64,000 nt of DNA from Opeltia flavorubescens (GCA_000442125.1 KE546984.1:682001-746000); one strand, 5' to 3'. Shown: positions 40,801-55,893, counted from the first letter of the stretch. Program-made: numbers and translations. Notes: generated by a model not told the origin, from the letters alone.

Positions 40801-43294
40801 TTATTTAAAATATTTAAAGCTTTTTAAAATTTTAAAGCGCTCTATATTAAATTAAAACTTTAGATTATTATAAATTAATTTTTAAAATTATTTCTAAAGC
40901 TATTATAGATAATTTAATATATTATAAATATATATTATAATAAAAAAGCTTTATAGCTATTTCCTTTTTATAAATATAAATAATTTTTTAAAATAATACT
41001 CTTATTTAAAGTTATTAAATATTAAATCGCGGGTAGAATATATTATTTAAAAAAAATTATATATAACTATTTTATTTATTTAAAAATAAATAAATAGTTT
41101 TATATTAAAAACTTTTAAAAGTAATTATAAAAAATAATATTATTCTTTTATAATAAAATTATAATAATATATACAATCGATTAAAATATTTTTTTCTTAA
41201 AGTTTTTAATAATTTCTCTTTTTAATATAATACTCTAAAAAATCCTAATATATAATATTATAGTTATTTTTATTTTTAATATTATATTTAAACTATTTTA
41301 TTAAATTTAATATTATATTTTTCGCTTATTAAATAAATATATTAATTAAAATTTTATTTAAAAATATAATCTAATATATTTCTTTATAGTAAAGATAAAA
41401 TTTTTTAATTAATAGCTATTTCTAATAACTTTAATATTTAAAAAACTTCTAATATATTTATAATAAACTAATAGCTTTATTATTTAAATACTACGCTATT
41501 TTATTATTTTTAATATTTTTTTTAATTATTATAATAGTTTTATAATTATAATTTTTATAAATATATTTATAAATATATTAAATCGCTTTAAAATTAAAAT
41601 AATCTTTAATATTAATATAATAATTATATCGACTATTAAAATATAAATTATAAAATATAATCTACTAATTATTAAAAATAAAGTAATTACTTTTTTTTAT
41701 TTAAATATAATTATTATTAGATCGCTAGTAATTAAAGTAACTTTTATTAAAGAAATTAGTTTTTTTTTAAAATAATTTAAAAAACTTTTTTAAATATTAT
41801 TTTAAATAACTACTAAAAGATTTAACTATATAAAAAATATTAGAATATATATTATTATATAGCCTATATATTATAAACTCCTATATAATTTTAATTAAAA
41901 AACTATTTATATCTAATTTAAATAATAAAAATTTAATAATATATATTAAATTAATTATATTTATATTCTAAAATATATTTTAATAATTAATAAAAATTAG
42001 TAAATATATATAAAAAAGCTTTTATTTCTAGTATTTAATTATTTATACCCGTTTTAAAAAAATTTTAAAAATACCGGCTTTAACTTTTTTTAATAATATT
42101 TTTTTTAAATATTAAAAACTTTTATAATAATATTTAAACGATTAGTAGTTTATTAATTTAATTTTAAAATTTTAATAATTTTAGGCTACTTCGGGTTAAT
42201 AATTATTATTAGAAATAGAAAAAATAAGCTATAACGCTATATAATAATATATAAATCTATTATTATTATATATATAAAACGGTTATTATATATATATAAA
42301 AAAAGTAAAATTATTTAATATTTAAAACCCGGGCGGTTATTAATAAAATTTAAATTATCTACTATTAAATAATTCTAAACCTTTTAATATAATTTAAATT
42401 CAATTTTATTCTAATTCTAATAATTATAATTAAACGTATTCTAGTTATAAACTATTAAAATATTATAAATATACTACTAGAAAAACTTTTTATTATAAAA
42501 AATTCGGTTAAATTTTATAGTACGCTAATATAAACGAAATAAATAGTTATTATATTAGTAAATATAACGCCTATTATTTTATCCGCTAATAAAATAATTT
42601 TAATTAAATCCTTATATATTTTTTATAAAAAGAAAAATATAATATAATAATATATAAATAAAATAATCTAAATTAATTTTTTAAAAATTATATTTATTAA
42701 AATTTTAACCTTTTTTTTAAAATAAATACTTTAAAATTAGCTTTAATTTATACCACTATCTTTTAATATCCAATATACTTGCTATTTAATATCCGCTATT
42801 AATAACTAGTAGTATAAAAAAATCTATTTTATATAAATAATCAGCTTAAAATTTTATAATATTTCTATTAAAAAAAACTTATAGTTTTATTCTAATTTAT
42901 AATATAGCTATATATAGTATCGAAAGTATATTATATTCTATAGCTATAAAATATTTTTAAATATTATATAGCTTTTAATTTTTATTAACTTTAGAATAAT
43001 TTTATTCTAATAGTATATCCAACTTTATAATATTTATAATACTAAATTTTATTAAAAAACTAACTAGAATATATATTTTTCGATAATTTATTAAATATAT
43101 TATAGTTATAGATTAAAATAGTATTCGTATAGATATTAGAAAAAATAATTATAATTTTAATATTAATAATACTATTTTAATATATAAATATATCTATTAT
43201 AATAAAGAATATCTATTATTTTATAATATAAATCGATTCTTTTTTAAAAATCTATAATCCTTTTTATTATTCTTATATATTTTAATACCGTCTA
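34853..43294. other. Unassigned RIP-degraded DNA, 8.4 kb
   Basis: Long stretch with uneven AT enrichment: 34900-36500 is nearly pure A/T, while 38200-39130 and 40550-43290 keep more C and G. No open frame or family-1/family-2 sequence could be recognised. It probably consists of one or more further transposons, but I cannot name them. Confidence 0.5.
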
Positions 43295-43510
43295 GAGTTC
43301 TACTATTAAATATTATTATTATATAGGGCTTTATTATTAAATATTTAATATCCTTTAAAGCTCCGCTATTAGATATTATTATTATATAAGGCCCTATTAT
43401 TAAATATTTAGTATTATATAAAGCTCCGCCGTTAGATATTATTATTATAAAGGGCCCGGCTATTAAATACTGAATACTCTATAAAACTTTTCCGCTAGAT
43501 ATTAAATATA
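43295..43510. repeat. 63-bp tandem repeat, three full units and a partial
   Basis: Units start at 43295, 43358, 43421 and 43484, all exactly 63 bp apart and in step, with cores such as AAGCTCCGCTATTAGATATT. A period of 63 equals 21 codons, and on the plus strand each unit reads as a similar 21-residue block, so this may be an in-frame protein repeat in a decayed gene. Confidence 0.85.
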
Positions 43511-44345
43511 ATATTCTTATAGAATAAATAGCGTTAACGTTCCTTTATAGGGCTTTAGTATTTTAGATACTTTATAATATATCTCGCTATAGTAATTATT
43601 ATTTTATAATTCGAATAGCTACTATATATATATATATTAAAGGAGTAGTATATTTAGATCTAGAAATAGTTAGTTAATTATATTAGAAAAAAGTTAAATA
43701 TATTTTAAATACTATTATAAAGCCGAGAATACTATAATAATTTAAAGAAAACTTTTATTATTAGTACTACTAATATATAAAAACTCGCGATATTATTTTA
43801 AAAAGTCCGTTTTAGCTTATATATACCGCAAAATCTATCTATTTAATATATATAATTATAGATATTTATTCTATAATATTTTTTTATTCTAGCGTCTTTA
43901 AATAAATAAACCTAATATTAGTAAAAGTTTACGCTATAATAAATACTATAATAAATAATATACCTACTTTTCTACTAATTTATAAAATATTTAGACTATA
44001 TCTAAAAATTAATTAACTATTAGAATAGTAACTAAATACGATAAAAGAGCTCTAATAACTAAAAAAGACTTTTTAAAAATAAAGGTAGAGGTATAAAAAG
44101 CTTTAGAAAGTAGAATAAAAAAATATAGAAAGATATAAATAAAAATATAAAAAGATATAGATAAAAATATAGATAAAAATATAAAAAAGTATAAAAAGGT
44201 ATAAAAAAATATAAATAAAGGTATAAAAAAATATAGATAGCTCTAGAATATTATAGATCGCTAGAAGCTATTATAAAATATATATAATATATTATAAGCC
44301 AGTTAGCGTATTTAAAAGGACTATTAAAAAAAAAAACTTATTTTA

Positions 44346-44347
<2 letters not shown>
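43511..44347 (+). pseudogene. Possible tail of a decayed repeat-containing gene
   Basis: Downstream of the 63-bp repeats the plus strand stays weakly coding-like, with stops mostly TAG/TAA as expected from RIP, and runs into a region of 12-bp repeats (44115-44238). The predicted composition there is Lys, Arg, Gln and Tyr rich and would suit a charged helix. No family is recognised, and the coding reading is an inference from composition and repeat phase only. Confidence 0.3.
44115..44238. repeat. Degenerate 12-bp tandem repeat
   Basis: Repeats of the form GATAAAAATATA follow one another with a 12-bp period, drifting to 11-13 bp at the edges. A multiple of three is consistent with either a coding or a simple-sequence origin. 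Confidence 0.7.

Positions 44348-44385
<38 letters not shown>
44348..44385. repeat. Uninterrupted run of 38 A
   Basis: A homopolymer of 38 A bases at the end of the coding-like patch. It could be a retroposed poly(A) tail or simple sequence. No non-LTR reverse transcriptase was recognised upstream. Confidence 0.85.
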
Positions 44386-44388
<3 letters not shown>

Positions 44389-46850
44389 CGTTTTTTAATT
44401 TACTTTAATAGAATTTAGAAATTTTTAATATACTATTTTAAAGAACGTTAAACCTAATTTTATTTATTACTTCTGGCTATTAATATATTAATTAGATATA
44501 AATATTTACTAACTAGCGTGTAAATAAACCTATAATATAATTAAAAAATCGCGCTTATATATATTTAAATATATAAATATTAATACTTTTTTATAAATAA
44601 ATCGTATAAAAAAGTCTAATATTTATATATTAATAGAAAAAAAATCGTTAATTAATATATTAGAATATTATTTTAACGCGGATTAAATACGCGTTTATAA
44701 ATATACTAATATATTAATACGCGAGCTTTTTTTTTAATATATTTTATATTATAATTTAGTTTTTAAATATAAAAAAATATTTTAAAAAATTTAAACGTTT
44801 AGAATAAATATAAAAAATAGATAGTATATATTTTAAACTATAAGCAGCTGCTATATAAATTTATATATAGAATAACCGAAGAAAAAAATTATTTATATAT
44901 TATAATATATTTTTTTATATACTTTTATACTATTAAATTATTTACTTTTTAGTTTTTTAAATAGTAGCTTTAATATTAAAAAAATAGAATATTTTAATAT
45001 AAATTATAGTTTTAATATGGAAAAAAAATATATTATTTAATAATATAATATTTTTAATATTATTATAATAATTTATAAATAATTATTATATTATTTTTAT
45101 ATATAAAATAGTTAAAAGCGGTTTAATTAAATATATATTATAAATATATTAACGGAGTATATAAAATTAAAATCGAAATTATTTTTTTTTATTATAACCT
45201 TTTATTATTTTAATATAGTTCGGGTTATAGTAGACCGCTAGATTGAAATTATATTTACTATTATAATAGCTTTCTATTAAAAGCTTTTTTAAATATTAAA
45301 ACTAACTATTATTTTAATTATTTTAATTAGATAAATAATTATAATAATTATTTTAGATAAATAAATAAATAGATATAAAAATCGATTAAAATAAAAAATA
45401 ATAGATAATAGATAATAAATAGTAATAGAAAATTAATAAAGCAATTGCGGCTTTTTTATAAAAAGCGATAAATTATTTTATTTAAAATCTATTATAAAAA
45501 ACTATAAAATTATAAAATTATAAAACTATAAAAAATATTATTAATTTTATTATCTTTTTTTATATTATATAGAGGTTTAAAAAAATAAAATAAATTATTA
45601 AAAATTTAAAGAAATAAAATAAATTATAAATCTTTAGTAAATAATATAAATAATTTTTTTTTAATATAGTAATAAAAATAAATTATAAAAAATTTAACGG
45701 GCCTATAATATAGTAAAAAAGTTTTTTTATACTTATTAATTAGCGTTTATATAAACTATATATTATAGTTATAATATAATAATAATAATTATTAATTATA
45801 TTTTAATCTATTTTATTTATTTTAATATATATTAATTATATAATTTTTTTATATTTTAATATTAGGTAATTCTATAATTAAAATATCCTTTATAAATATT
45901 TTATAGAGTATTTTTAAAATTAAATCCTTTTTATTACTAGATTTTACTTTTATAACTCGTGCGAATAATATTAATTAGACGTTTAAAAATATATATAAGA
46001 ATATTCTATTAATTTAATTTATATTTAAACTTTAATTATAATTATAAATTTAACGAATAGTAATAAAATCTTTTATTCTATATATTATATAATATTTTAA
46101 AACCCTAATAAAATATATATTAGTAAAGAATCCGTAATAAATAAAATTTAAAAAATAAAGTTAGATATATAAGTCGAAAAAGCTTATTTTTAAATATTAT
46201 TAGATATATATCTAGAATAATATTATATTAGGCTCGCTATAGTTTTTATTATATATATTTTATAATATTTTTAAAAAAGTTTTATTTTCTATTTTTAGCT
46301 TTAATTATATTAGCTAGTATAAATAGTTTTAAATAAAATTCGGCTTAAAATACTTAATTATAAATAGTATCTAGTATATTTTATCCTTTATTATTAAAAT
46401 TTTAGTTTTATTTTTATTACTTTTTAAATTTTATTTAAAAAATAGGAGTAGTTTAATAAAAAAAGATAAATATTATTAATAGATTTATTTTAAATAAATT
46501 ATTAAATTTAATTTCTTTTTTATATAAAATCCCGCGAGAGTAAATTATAGATATTATTATAGATTTTTCTTTTATAATAGTAGTTTAATAATATTTTATT
46601 TATTTATTTTTAAAATAACTAGTTTAAAAATTTTATAGACTTTTAATTTTATAAATAAAAACTAGTATATTTATCGCCTTCGACGGCGATTAAACGTTAA
46701 TTTTAATAGTTAATTCGTTAATTTTTATAATAATATAGTTATCACGTATAGATATAAAAAGCAATTTTTTTAAAATATTAAATTATTAATACTATTTAAT
46801 TATAGATTTATATTCGAGTAGTTTCGATTTGTATAAATATTTTAAAAAAG

Positions 46851-46988
46851 TAAATTTAATAGGGAATATATCTTTTAATATTTGTTTTTATCGAAAAAAT
46901 AAGTTTAATAAAGAATATATCTTTTAATATTTATTTTTATCGAAGAAGTAAATTTATAATATATATATTTTTTAGTATTCGTCCTCGT
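46851..46988. repeat. 49-bp tandem repeat, two full units and a shorter third
   Basis: Units start TAAATTTA at 46851, TAAGTTTA at 46900 and TAAATTTA at 46949, each containing GAATATATCTTTTAATATTT in the first two. Only the first 49-bp step is repeated closely. The third unit is shorter, about 40 bp. Confidence 0.75.
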
Positions 46989-48463
46989 TAAATTTAAAAG
47001 CTAAATTTATATTTATATTAATTTTTTCGTTGAAAACTTTATTATTTAATTTCTATAATTACCTATATATCTTTTTTAAGTCTATTTTAATTAACTTCGA
47101 TACTATTTATATATTTTTAGCTATAATATTAAACGTGGGTGCTAATACTATTAAATATATTAAAAAAATCTTTATAATAGCCGCTGAACTATTTTAATTA
47201 GTATTTAATATTATACGGTTTAGATTCGGTAAGTATAAGCTCGCGCGAATATCTAAAGTTTTTTTTTATATAAAAAGCGAGCGGGGATATATTAATCTAA
47301 ATAATATTATATATAAAGTTAATAAAAGGAATAATAATATTTATAATAGATACAGGAGGAATAACGATATATAATAAATTTCGGCCTGAATACAAAAATA
47401 TAAAAGATTCGGAATAATTATAATTATAGGCGGTTTTAGGCTTTTTATAAATTAAAATAACTAATAATAAATAATAATATTTTAAATATTCGCGCTCGGA
47501 CGGAATTTTAACTTTCGGGTTTATAATTTATTATTTATATATAAACGCTTTCGCTTTTAAATATATTTTATAGTTTATAACTTTCTTTTCTTTATATATT
47601 ATTATATAATATTAGTATAAATAGTAACGATAATAAAATAGTACGAATATTAATAAAAACGTCTAGTCTCCCTTTTAAAAGCGTTCTACTTTTTTTTTTT
47701 TTATTTAATAAATAGGTAAGTCTTTATTTAAACGCCCGAGAAAATACTAAATTAATTTGAACTAGCGATATAGTAATATTTACTGTATATATAATTCGAA
47801 TATTTAATTTCTATAAAATCTTCCGAACGATAATATTTAATGAAATATCCGGAATAATTTCTTTTATAGGAATAATATTTTATTATTCTAGTCTAATTTT
47901 TATTAAATATATAAATTATAATAATATACTAATAATAATAATATATTTATATTTACTATATAAATTAGAACTATATAAATATATTAGTATAGATTTTAAA
48001 TAGTACTGATTTATAAAAATCTAGCGAATATAATTTAACGTTATATCCGTCTATATTTAAATCGCGGACCGTATAGTAAAAATTGTAAATTAAAGTATAA
48101 ATTTTAATATTCGTATTATATAAGAAGATTTTAAATTATTAAATAATAGTATTTTTATATATTCTATTATACTAGTATTTAAGGTAAAGGATATCGAACT
48201 CGGGTATAGCTATATAATTCGAAGCGAGAGTATTATTCTAGTCGAAAAATAGGTATAAAGGAAAAAAAATTATAGAATATAAAATACGTATAGTTATAAA
48301 ATAATTAGAAAAAAAGTATTTTAGGTTTTTAAAAATACTAGAAAATTTATTATTAAATATAGTAGTAGTAGATTAATATTTAAAAATTTTTAAAAAATTA
48401 AAAAAAAGGAGGATATTTATACGTATACGATCGATTTTTTTAAATTTAGTTAAAAAATCCGTA

Positions 48464-48468
48464 ATTTT
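48464..48468. repeat. Left target-site duplication of copy C, ATTTT
   Basis: Pairs with ATTTC at 56151-56155, one C/T difference of the RIP type. Confidence 0.78.
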
Positions 48469-48725
48469 TATAAAAAGGATACAATAGCAGGGAAACTGTA
48501 TAGAAGTATAGGTAATAATCTAGTATTTTATTATCGTATATATAGAGCTATACGTAGAGAATATATATATATTAATATTTAAAGAGCTATAAATATTAAA
48601 AAGAACTTTTTTAACTATATAGGCCCCCTTTTCTACTAGTATAATATAGCGATATAATATCTTAGCTAAAGCTATACAACGGCTCTATAATATTATAATA
48701 AACTAGACTATTACTAATTATAATA
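48469..48725 (-). repeat. 3' LTR of copy C, 257 bp
   Basis: Plus-strand reading starts TATAAAAAGGATACAATAGC and ends AATTATAATA. Same length as its partner at 55894-56150 and as the LTR of copy A. Confidence 0.93.
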
Positions 48726-50390
48726 ATATTTCCTCTTTTATAGTAGTATCCTTATTATTTTATAGTTAGGCGATATATATACAATAAATAGCTAACTCTT
48801 TTATATAAAGCGCGCGTACTCGGGCGCGTGTTAGTTAAATTAATAACTTAAAAGTGCGTAATATTAATATACGTTTATATATAAAACGTCTTATTATTAT
48901 ATATAAAATATATAAATAGCTTTACTTTATATATTAAGGATTATTTAGTATTAATATTAATATTAGCTATCGCGCTATAATATATTATTAATATCTTTTA
49001 GTACTTACTAAATACTTATACCGAGATATATCTATAAAAATTAATATCGCTTAATAGTTCTACTTAATAGCTATACTACACTATAATAATTATAAATAAT
49101 TAAAACTATTAAATTTTAAATAATTTAATTTATATTATTAATATTATAGACCTCGTATTAAATAGTATAATTCTATTTTTTACTTATAAATATATAATAA
49201 ATATTTCTCCCCTAGTATAGATTTATTCCCTAATTTAAATTTTTATTATTTTTACTATATTTTATCTTCGTTTACTAGCTCTACTCTTTTATAAATCTTT
49301 TCTAACTTTTATATTTTTTATTATAGGTTTTAAGGCCTTTAAAACTCTTATAGCTAAAAAAACTTTTTAAAATATATAGGCGCCTAATATTTTAATATTA
49401 CTAAGTATTTTAGTTTTATAAAAGGATTACTGCTATTAATATATTAAAGCTAGTATTATAGTATATATTACTTATTTTATACTACTATTTAATAATTTTT
49501 AATAAAAAATAATCGAAAAATAACTTTATTATCTATTATACTTTTACCTACTATATAAAGTCTAGCGTCGGCTTTAAATATTACGCGTATTACTCTAAAC
49601 TTTATAAAAAATATAAATTAGTATATTAAATTTATATATCGCGGTAGCTTTTTTAACCTGTATAAATTTCTTAGAAATTTATTTTAATAGCTAATAAGAT
49701 AATCTCCGCTACCGTTACTACTAATATTATTAATAAAAATAAAAAACAACGTATTATATATCGCTCGCGTATTATTATCTTTTTTAACTATAAACAAATC
49801 GAGGCTTAAAAGAAAACTAAAACGTAATAAAAGAAGATTATTAATACCCTCAATATTATTAAAGCTATTTATATTTTAAAGAAATCGATTAATATAAATA
49901 TTAATATAATATATTTTATCGTATATTTACCCTTTTTACGCGATTTCGCGCGCTAATTTTATATTAAAACTACTTAGATTCTTTAATTATTAAAAAGAAA
50001 TAATTAAATTCGGCTAAAAAAAATAATCTTTCCTTTACTAATAAGAGCGAGGTAGAAAAGAATAGTATTATTATATAGTTTTATATTTATCTAACGCCTT
50101 ATATCTATTTTCGGTATCTATTTTTATATATTTATTTTTATATTCTATTTTTAAATTTATATCGCTTTTAAGTAGTTATAATTTTAAGGTTTATATTCTA
50201 ATAAAGCCTTTTTTTAACTTTAATTTTTTTTAGTAATATATTTTATAATATATATTTTTTAGTATATATTCTACCGATAAGCTTTAATAATTATATAAAG
50301 TTTCGTTTCTATTATTATTTTATATTTCTAATATTACTTATTACTTTATTTATTACCTTATTTATATATTTATATATAGTTTAGCTATAG
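48726..50390 (-). other. Post-pol region of copy C
   Basis: The family-1 stretch between chromodomain and 3' LTR, same length as in copy A. No protein recognised. Confidence 0.65.
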
Positions 50391-50399
50391 TTTATTTTT

Positions 50400-53300
50400 T
50401 TTTTTCGCCTTTCTTTTAAAGAGCCCTTTTTATTATTATTTAATAGTTTTTTAGAATATATATAATAAAAGTCCTCTATATACTCGCTAGCTCCTAATAT
50501 TTCTTTAGCGTTAAACTAGCTATTATTTTTAGGGCTGTAGCTAAACTATCTTACTAGGTATTATAATTTCCTATAGTACTATCTTAAATTAAGTACTTTT
50601 TCTATCTTATATTACTTTTTACCGTTAATAAATAGGGGTAGTAGATTTTTTTTATCTTTTTTTTCTACTATTATATATAGTTCGAGGAAAGATATATAAA
50701 AAATAGGATAGATATAATCTATTAATACTGGAAGTTTTAAGCGGTATAACTATAAATTTACTAGTTCTATTATTTTAAAAAGTCTATAAAATTTATAATC
50801 TAATTTTTTTAATAGCCTTTTTATTTTAATATTACGCCTATTTAATTATATTATATTACTAATAGTAAAGGATTTTACGGAATACTTTTAGTTATAGTAT
50901 TTAGATTATTTTTTTATTATTACTTTCTATTAGCTTTTAAACTAAGTATATATATATATATATTTTTTAGTATATTAACGCGCTTTAAATATATTATTTT
51001 CGGTATTATCAATTTAAATATTATTTCCTAAATTAAAATATCTACTAATAGTAGCGAAAAACGATATTATACTAGTAAAAGTATACTTATTATTATTATA
51101 TATAAATTCCGTAAAAAGTAATTACTTACTTTAATTATTCTAATTATAATTAATAAAATCTTTTAAAAATTACTTTAAAATTTAGTTTTATTATTTAATT
51201 TACTTATCGATTTATAAATAGAAAGCGGTATTTAAATAACGCTTAATCTTTAAATAATAATAAAAAATAAATTAAAATTATAAAATAAAAAGAGTTTTTT
51301 AATTANAAACTAGCGATTTAAATATATTATAACGGCTATATACCTTATTAATAAAGGTATCCGCTAGCTTTTTTATAGTTATAATTATTTAGTATAGAAT
51401 ATATATAACGAGCTTTATATAGCAATCGACTATTATAAAAATCGAATTATATATAACGCGGAGGCGTTTATATAGGAGTAGGTTAATAATAAAATTTATA
51501 ATTAGATCGCTAAATAGTTTTAAAGGTCTTTCCAGCGGTTATATTTCGTTATATAATTTATATCTTATAGGTTTTACTTAATAGTACGTATTATAAATAT
51601 ATATATAGTATTTAATATCCTTTATTATATCTAGTTAAAAGTATTTTCGGCGAATAAATTCTAACGTTTTTTTATAATCGAAATAACCTATTATAAAATT
51701 ATTATAATTACGCTTAAAGGCCTTTTATCTAATTATACTAAAAAATAAATACTATTTTTTATTATAATAGAATAATTTTTAGTTCTAATACTATTTATAA
51801 CCTTTATTAAACTATTTTAACACTATATAAACGCTTAACAAATTATTAAATAACTTTTTTTTTAAAAATACCAATTTTCCAGTTATACTATTAAGCTTTT
51901 AGAATTCTTTTATAATACGGCGGAAGAATAATAAGAATACGTCGTATATATTCTCTAAAGCCGCTTTTTTAATAATTTATTACCTCGACTATAAGTCTTT
52001 AGAATTATTAGAATTATTTAAAAAAATCGATTAAACATCACTATATATAGTAGTATTAAGTTTATAAAAAGCCTTTAGCTTTTTATATACTCTAAAACCA
52101 CGAGTTTTTACTAATATCTATCTCTTTTTTATTTTAAAAAACTTCCCTTTAATTATAAAAAGCAGAATCGATACTCTTATATTATTTTTTAAAGCGCTTT
52201 TATCTCTTTTTTCTACTAATATTAAAAATATCCCCTAACTATAAAGAGATATAGACGATATAATATTATCACACTCCTTTATATAGGTATTAAATACGCA
52301 ACCCCTTATTAAAAATCTATATTTAAAGGTATTCTTTAAAAACTCGCTTTTTTTATTAAAAATATTAACCTTTACTTCCTTTACTATATAATATATTACT
52401 ATCGCTTTCTAAATATTTTTAATAGCGGTTTTAATATTTTTAAATAATTTTTAAAAACTTTTTTAAATATTTCTAGAGTTAATTAATAATATTTTATTAT
52501 TAAAATAGCTTTTTTTATCGTTTTCTAGCGACTCTCTAGTATTATTTAAAATCTCCTATAGGCTTTTAGATTTATTTCTATCTTATTCTATAGAAATCCT
52601 AAATAAATAGCGCTAGATTTCTAAAGGACCTATAATCGGTTTTATACTTTCCCTAAAATTTTTTTAAAACTTCCTAGAATATAAAATTAAATAGATATAC
52701 TTTTAATTTAAAGTATTAAAAGCGGTATAGGCTTTAAACGCCTTATAGTTGTTTTTTTATAATATTATATTAATAGGATTTAATTTACCTGATCTATATT
52801 TTAGGTCTAAATCTAATTTAACTAGTTATTTTTACTATTTAACATTTCTATAACTAAGTTTTTTTTTTATAAAAAAGTTATAAAAATTTATATAATTAGT
52901 AATAATTTTTACTTTATAAAAAGCTTCTTTAATATAATATCGCTACTATTTATAAATATAAATAATAACTAGTATTTCCGAATCTCTAATACTATAATTA
53001 TATTTAGCTATCGTTTTTTTCCAGGACTAGTAGGCGATAAGGTACTAGCGGATCTATATACCGGTATTAAAAAGCTGCGAGATAATTACTAAAATAGTAT
53101 ACTTTAAAGCGTCTATTTTAATACGAATTTAGAGTATATAATTAAATTATTATAAAATAAATACTATTATAAAACGTTCCTTTAACGCTTTAAACGCGCT
53201 AGCTATTTTTTTAATTAAAATAAATTTAATATTAAACTTCCTTTTATTATCGTTTTTTAGCAGCGATATTAATAGTAGTATTACCCGCGAGAATACTTTA

Positions 53301-54550
53301 ATAAAATATCGGTAAAAGTTTATAAATTTAAAGAAATATTATATATCGCAGTACGATTTTAAAAGAAATTAATTCTTTATATATTTAATATAGAACTTTT
53401 TTATTATAATACTACTAGAGTAAATAATAAATCCTATAAACCTAACTTTATATATATTAAATAAATACTTCTTTAATTTAATATATAACCTATATTATAA
53501 TAGCCTTATAAGGACCTTTTATATATATATTAAATACTCGGCTTTATTTTTGGAGTAAACTAGTAAATTATCTATATATACTATAATAAAAAAGTCCAGA
53601 AAATTTCTAAAAATATTATTAATATACGCTTAAAAGGTAGCCGGGGTATTTATTAAGCTAAATAATATAATATAATATTCGAAGTAGCTATAATAAATAT
53701 AAAACACTATTTTTTATTTATCGCTTTTCTATATTTTAATATAATAGTAGGTATTCCGGATATTTAGGCGGGTAAAAATTATTATTCTATATAGCCTATT
53801 TAAAGCTTTTAATATTAGGGGAAAAAGATACCGGTTCTTAATAATAACCCGGTTTAGTTTTTAGTAGTCAATATAAAAGTAAAAGCTACTATTTTTTTTT
53901 TTTATAAATATAATTAAAGCGCTAGCTCGCGATATTAAATAATAAATAAACTCCTTTATTAGGTTTTTATCAATATAAGTTTATAAAACCTCTAGTTTAA
54001 TAATTAAAAAATTATATAAAGGTTTAAATAATAAATCACCCGTTATTTTAAAGATATAATCACTTATAAAGTATTTAAAGAATTTATTAGCTTTTTAAAA
54101 ATTATAAATTCTATTTAAATCGGCGTACTTTTTAAATAAAATCGCTTTTTTAGCATTATATAAAGCGATTATATTATTTTTATTATATAATTTTATATTA
54201 AAAAGGTATAACTATTTAAATCCTTCTACCTCTAGTAGATATTTTAATTCTTTAGCCGGGATCAGTTTAATATCTATTCCCGCTAGGATAGCGCTAGAAT
54301 CGCGCTATATCCATCGTATATATACCTAGTTAATATTTAGGTTATATCAATATAATTAGAAAAGGTTAAATATAATATCGAAAGACTTAATATTCGCTTT
54401 AATATATTTATCTATTATTATTTTAAATTCCTTTTTCGAATTAATAAAGTCGACTAAAAGCTTATATTTTTAAAAATAAATTAAGCTCGTATTATTTAAT
54501 ATTTTAACCAGCGCTTTAATATTACAGCTATTATATAACTCTAGCTCTTT
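50400..54550 (-). pseudogene. pol remnant of copy C
   Basis: Mapped from copy A: protease tail about 54535-54280, reverse transcriptase 54031-53436, RNase H 53206-52776, integrase zinc-binding region 51726-51546, integrase core 51526-51056, chromodomain 50611-50446. Direct reading of the minus strand supports the RT and chromodomain. The frame is broken many times. Confidence 0.9.
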
Positions 54551-55893
54551 TATATAATATTATAATATAAAATTCAGGGTTATACTATAATTAATAAATA
54601 TAATTAATTTAATTTCCTATTTTTTCTTTTAAATAGTTACGTTCGTAACTAGATAAAATATCTATAGCCCTATTTATTAGCGACCTAGTAGTATAAAAGT
54701 AATATCTACTAAATTTTATTTTTTTCCTTTTTATTTTTATAAAGGTAATCGGGTTTTTTATAGCCTTCTTTACTATATTTCTAGTAAATAATTATTATTA
54801 GTATATCGCTATTTTTATAGAACCTATAGCTACTATTTAAACTACATCTTTAAAGACCGCGCTAGCCTCTATAATCTCCGCGACTAGTTATTATTATATT
54901 CGCGCTAATCGCCGGTATAATAGTATTAAATAGATTTTATTTTTTTTAACTACTTTTATAGTTTTTAAAATTCGATACTCTAATATTTATATTACTACAA
55001 CTAATATACGCTCGATATTATAATTAAACCGATTTAATTTTAACTATTTAATTAATAATCCCTTAATATATTTTTAAAAGGTTAGGTATTTTAAATATTT
55101 TATCGGCTATATTACTTCAAAGAGCGTTTTTTAGGATATTTACCTAAATATAATCTAGTAAGAATTTTTTTATATAATTTTTAAAGTTTTTTAAATACTT
55201 AATAAATAAAAGAATATTTTATTTATCGCGGTATTTTACGTTAAAATATTATAATATTATTTTAATATTATAAATAGTTTAAAGGTCGAGCTAATTTAGT
55301 AAAAGTTTTAATTATTCTTTTTAGGTTATTTTAAATCTAATATTTAGGTTCGCTTCTTTAATTCAGTTTTATATATTCGCTAAATAATAATCAAAATAGT
55401 CTATATTAAATAAAATCCTTAAAACTTCCGTCTTATATATAACCGGATAAGTTTTAAAAACGTATTTATATTCGCGCTTAAATAGTATATATTTTATATA
55501 ATTTTTACCTTTATATCGAATAGAATTAAAGACCTTTAATTTTGATTTTTTATTTATTTTTTACTTTTTAATATATTTAAAATCGTTAATCGGGGTTTTA
55601 AAGGCTTATTATCGATATATAATAATAAATAGCTTCAGGAATTCTAATTCCTTTTTAACTTTTAATATTTCCAATCTTTTTTATTAATAGGCTAGAGCTT
55701 ATTCTACTTCGAAGGCTTGAATTTTTATATTTAAAACGTCGCTAATAAATTTATCTATATTATTATTTTATAATATAACTATATTTATTAACAGTTATAA
55801 TCTAATTATAGGCGTAGTATTATTATTATTACCTCGCGTTATAGTTTTACGATATAATTAAACTATTTCCTATAAAAAGTAGAGATATTAAGG
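54551..55893 (-). pseudogene. Leader and gag region of copy C
   Basis: It lies between the 5' LTR and protease, where gag is expected, and aligns with copy B 13511-14869 and with the start of copy D. No nucleocapsid zinc knuckle is readable after RIP, so the gag call rests on position. Confidence 0.65.

Larger units (their letters stand above)
44386..48468. other. Unassigned RIP-degraded DNA hosting copy C
   Basis: About 4.1 kb without a recognisable gene. C and G content rises from about 46600 onward. Because copy C carries a target duplication, this sequence originally continued directly into 56156 onward. A 49-bp tandem repeat lies at 46851-46988. Confidence 0.5.

Noticed and set aside
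43295-43510. CRISPR-like array
   Set aside because: Contiguous 63-bp units without spacers, in fungal DNA.
44348-44385. Poly(A) tail of a LINE
   Set aside because: No endonuclease or non-LTR reverse transcriptase was recognised upstream and no target duplication was found. Simple sequence is equally likely.
47560-47700. Zinc-knuckle-like gag fragment of another retroelement
   Set aside because: The reading depended on guessing mutated bases. Nothing directly visible supports it.
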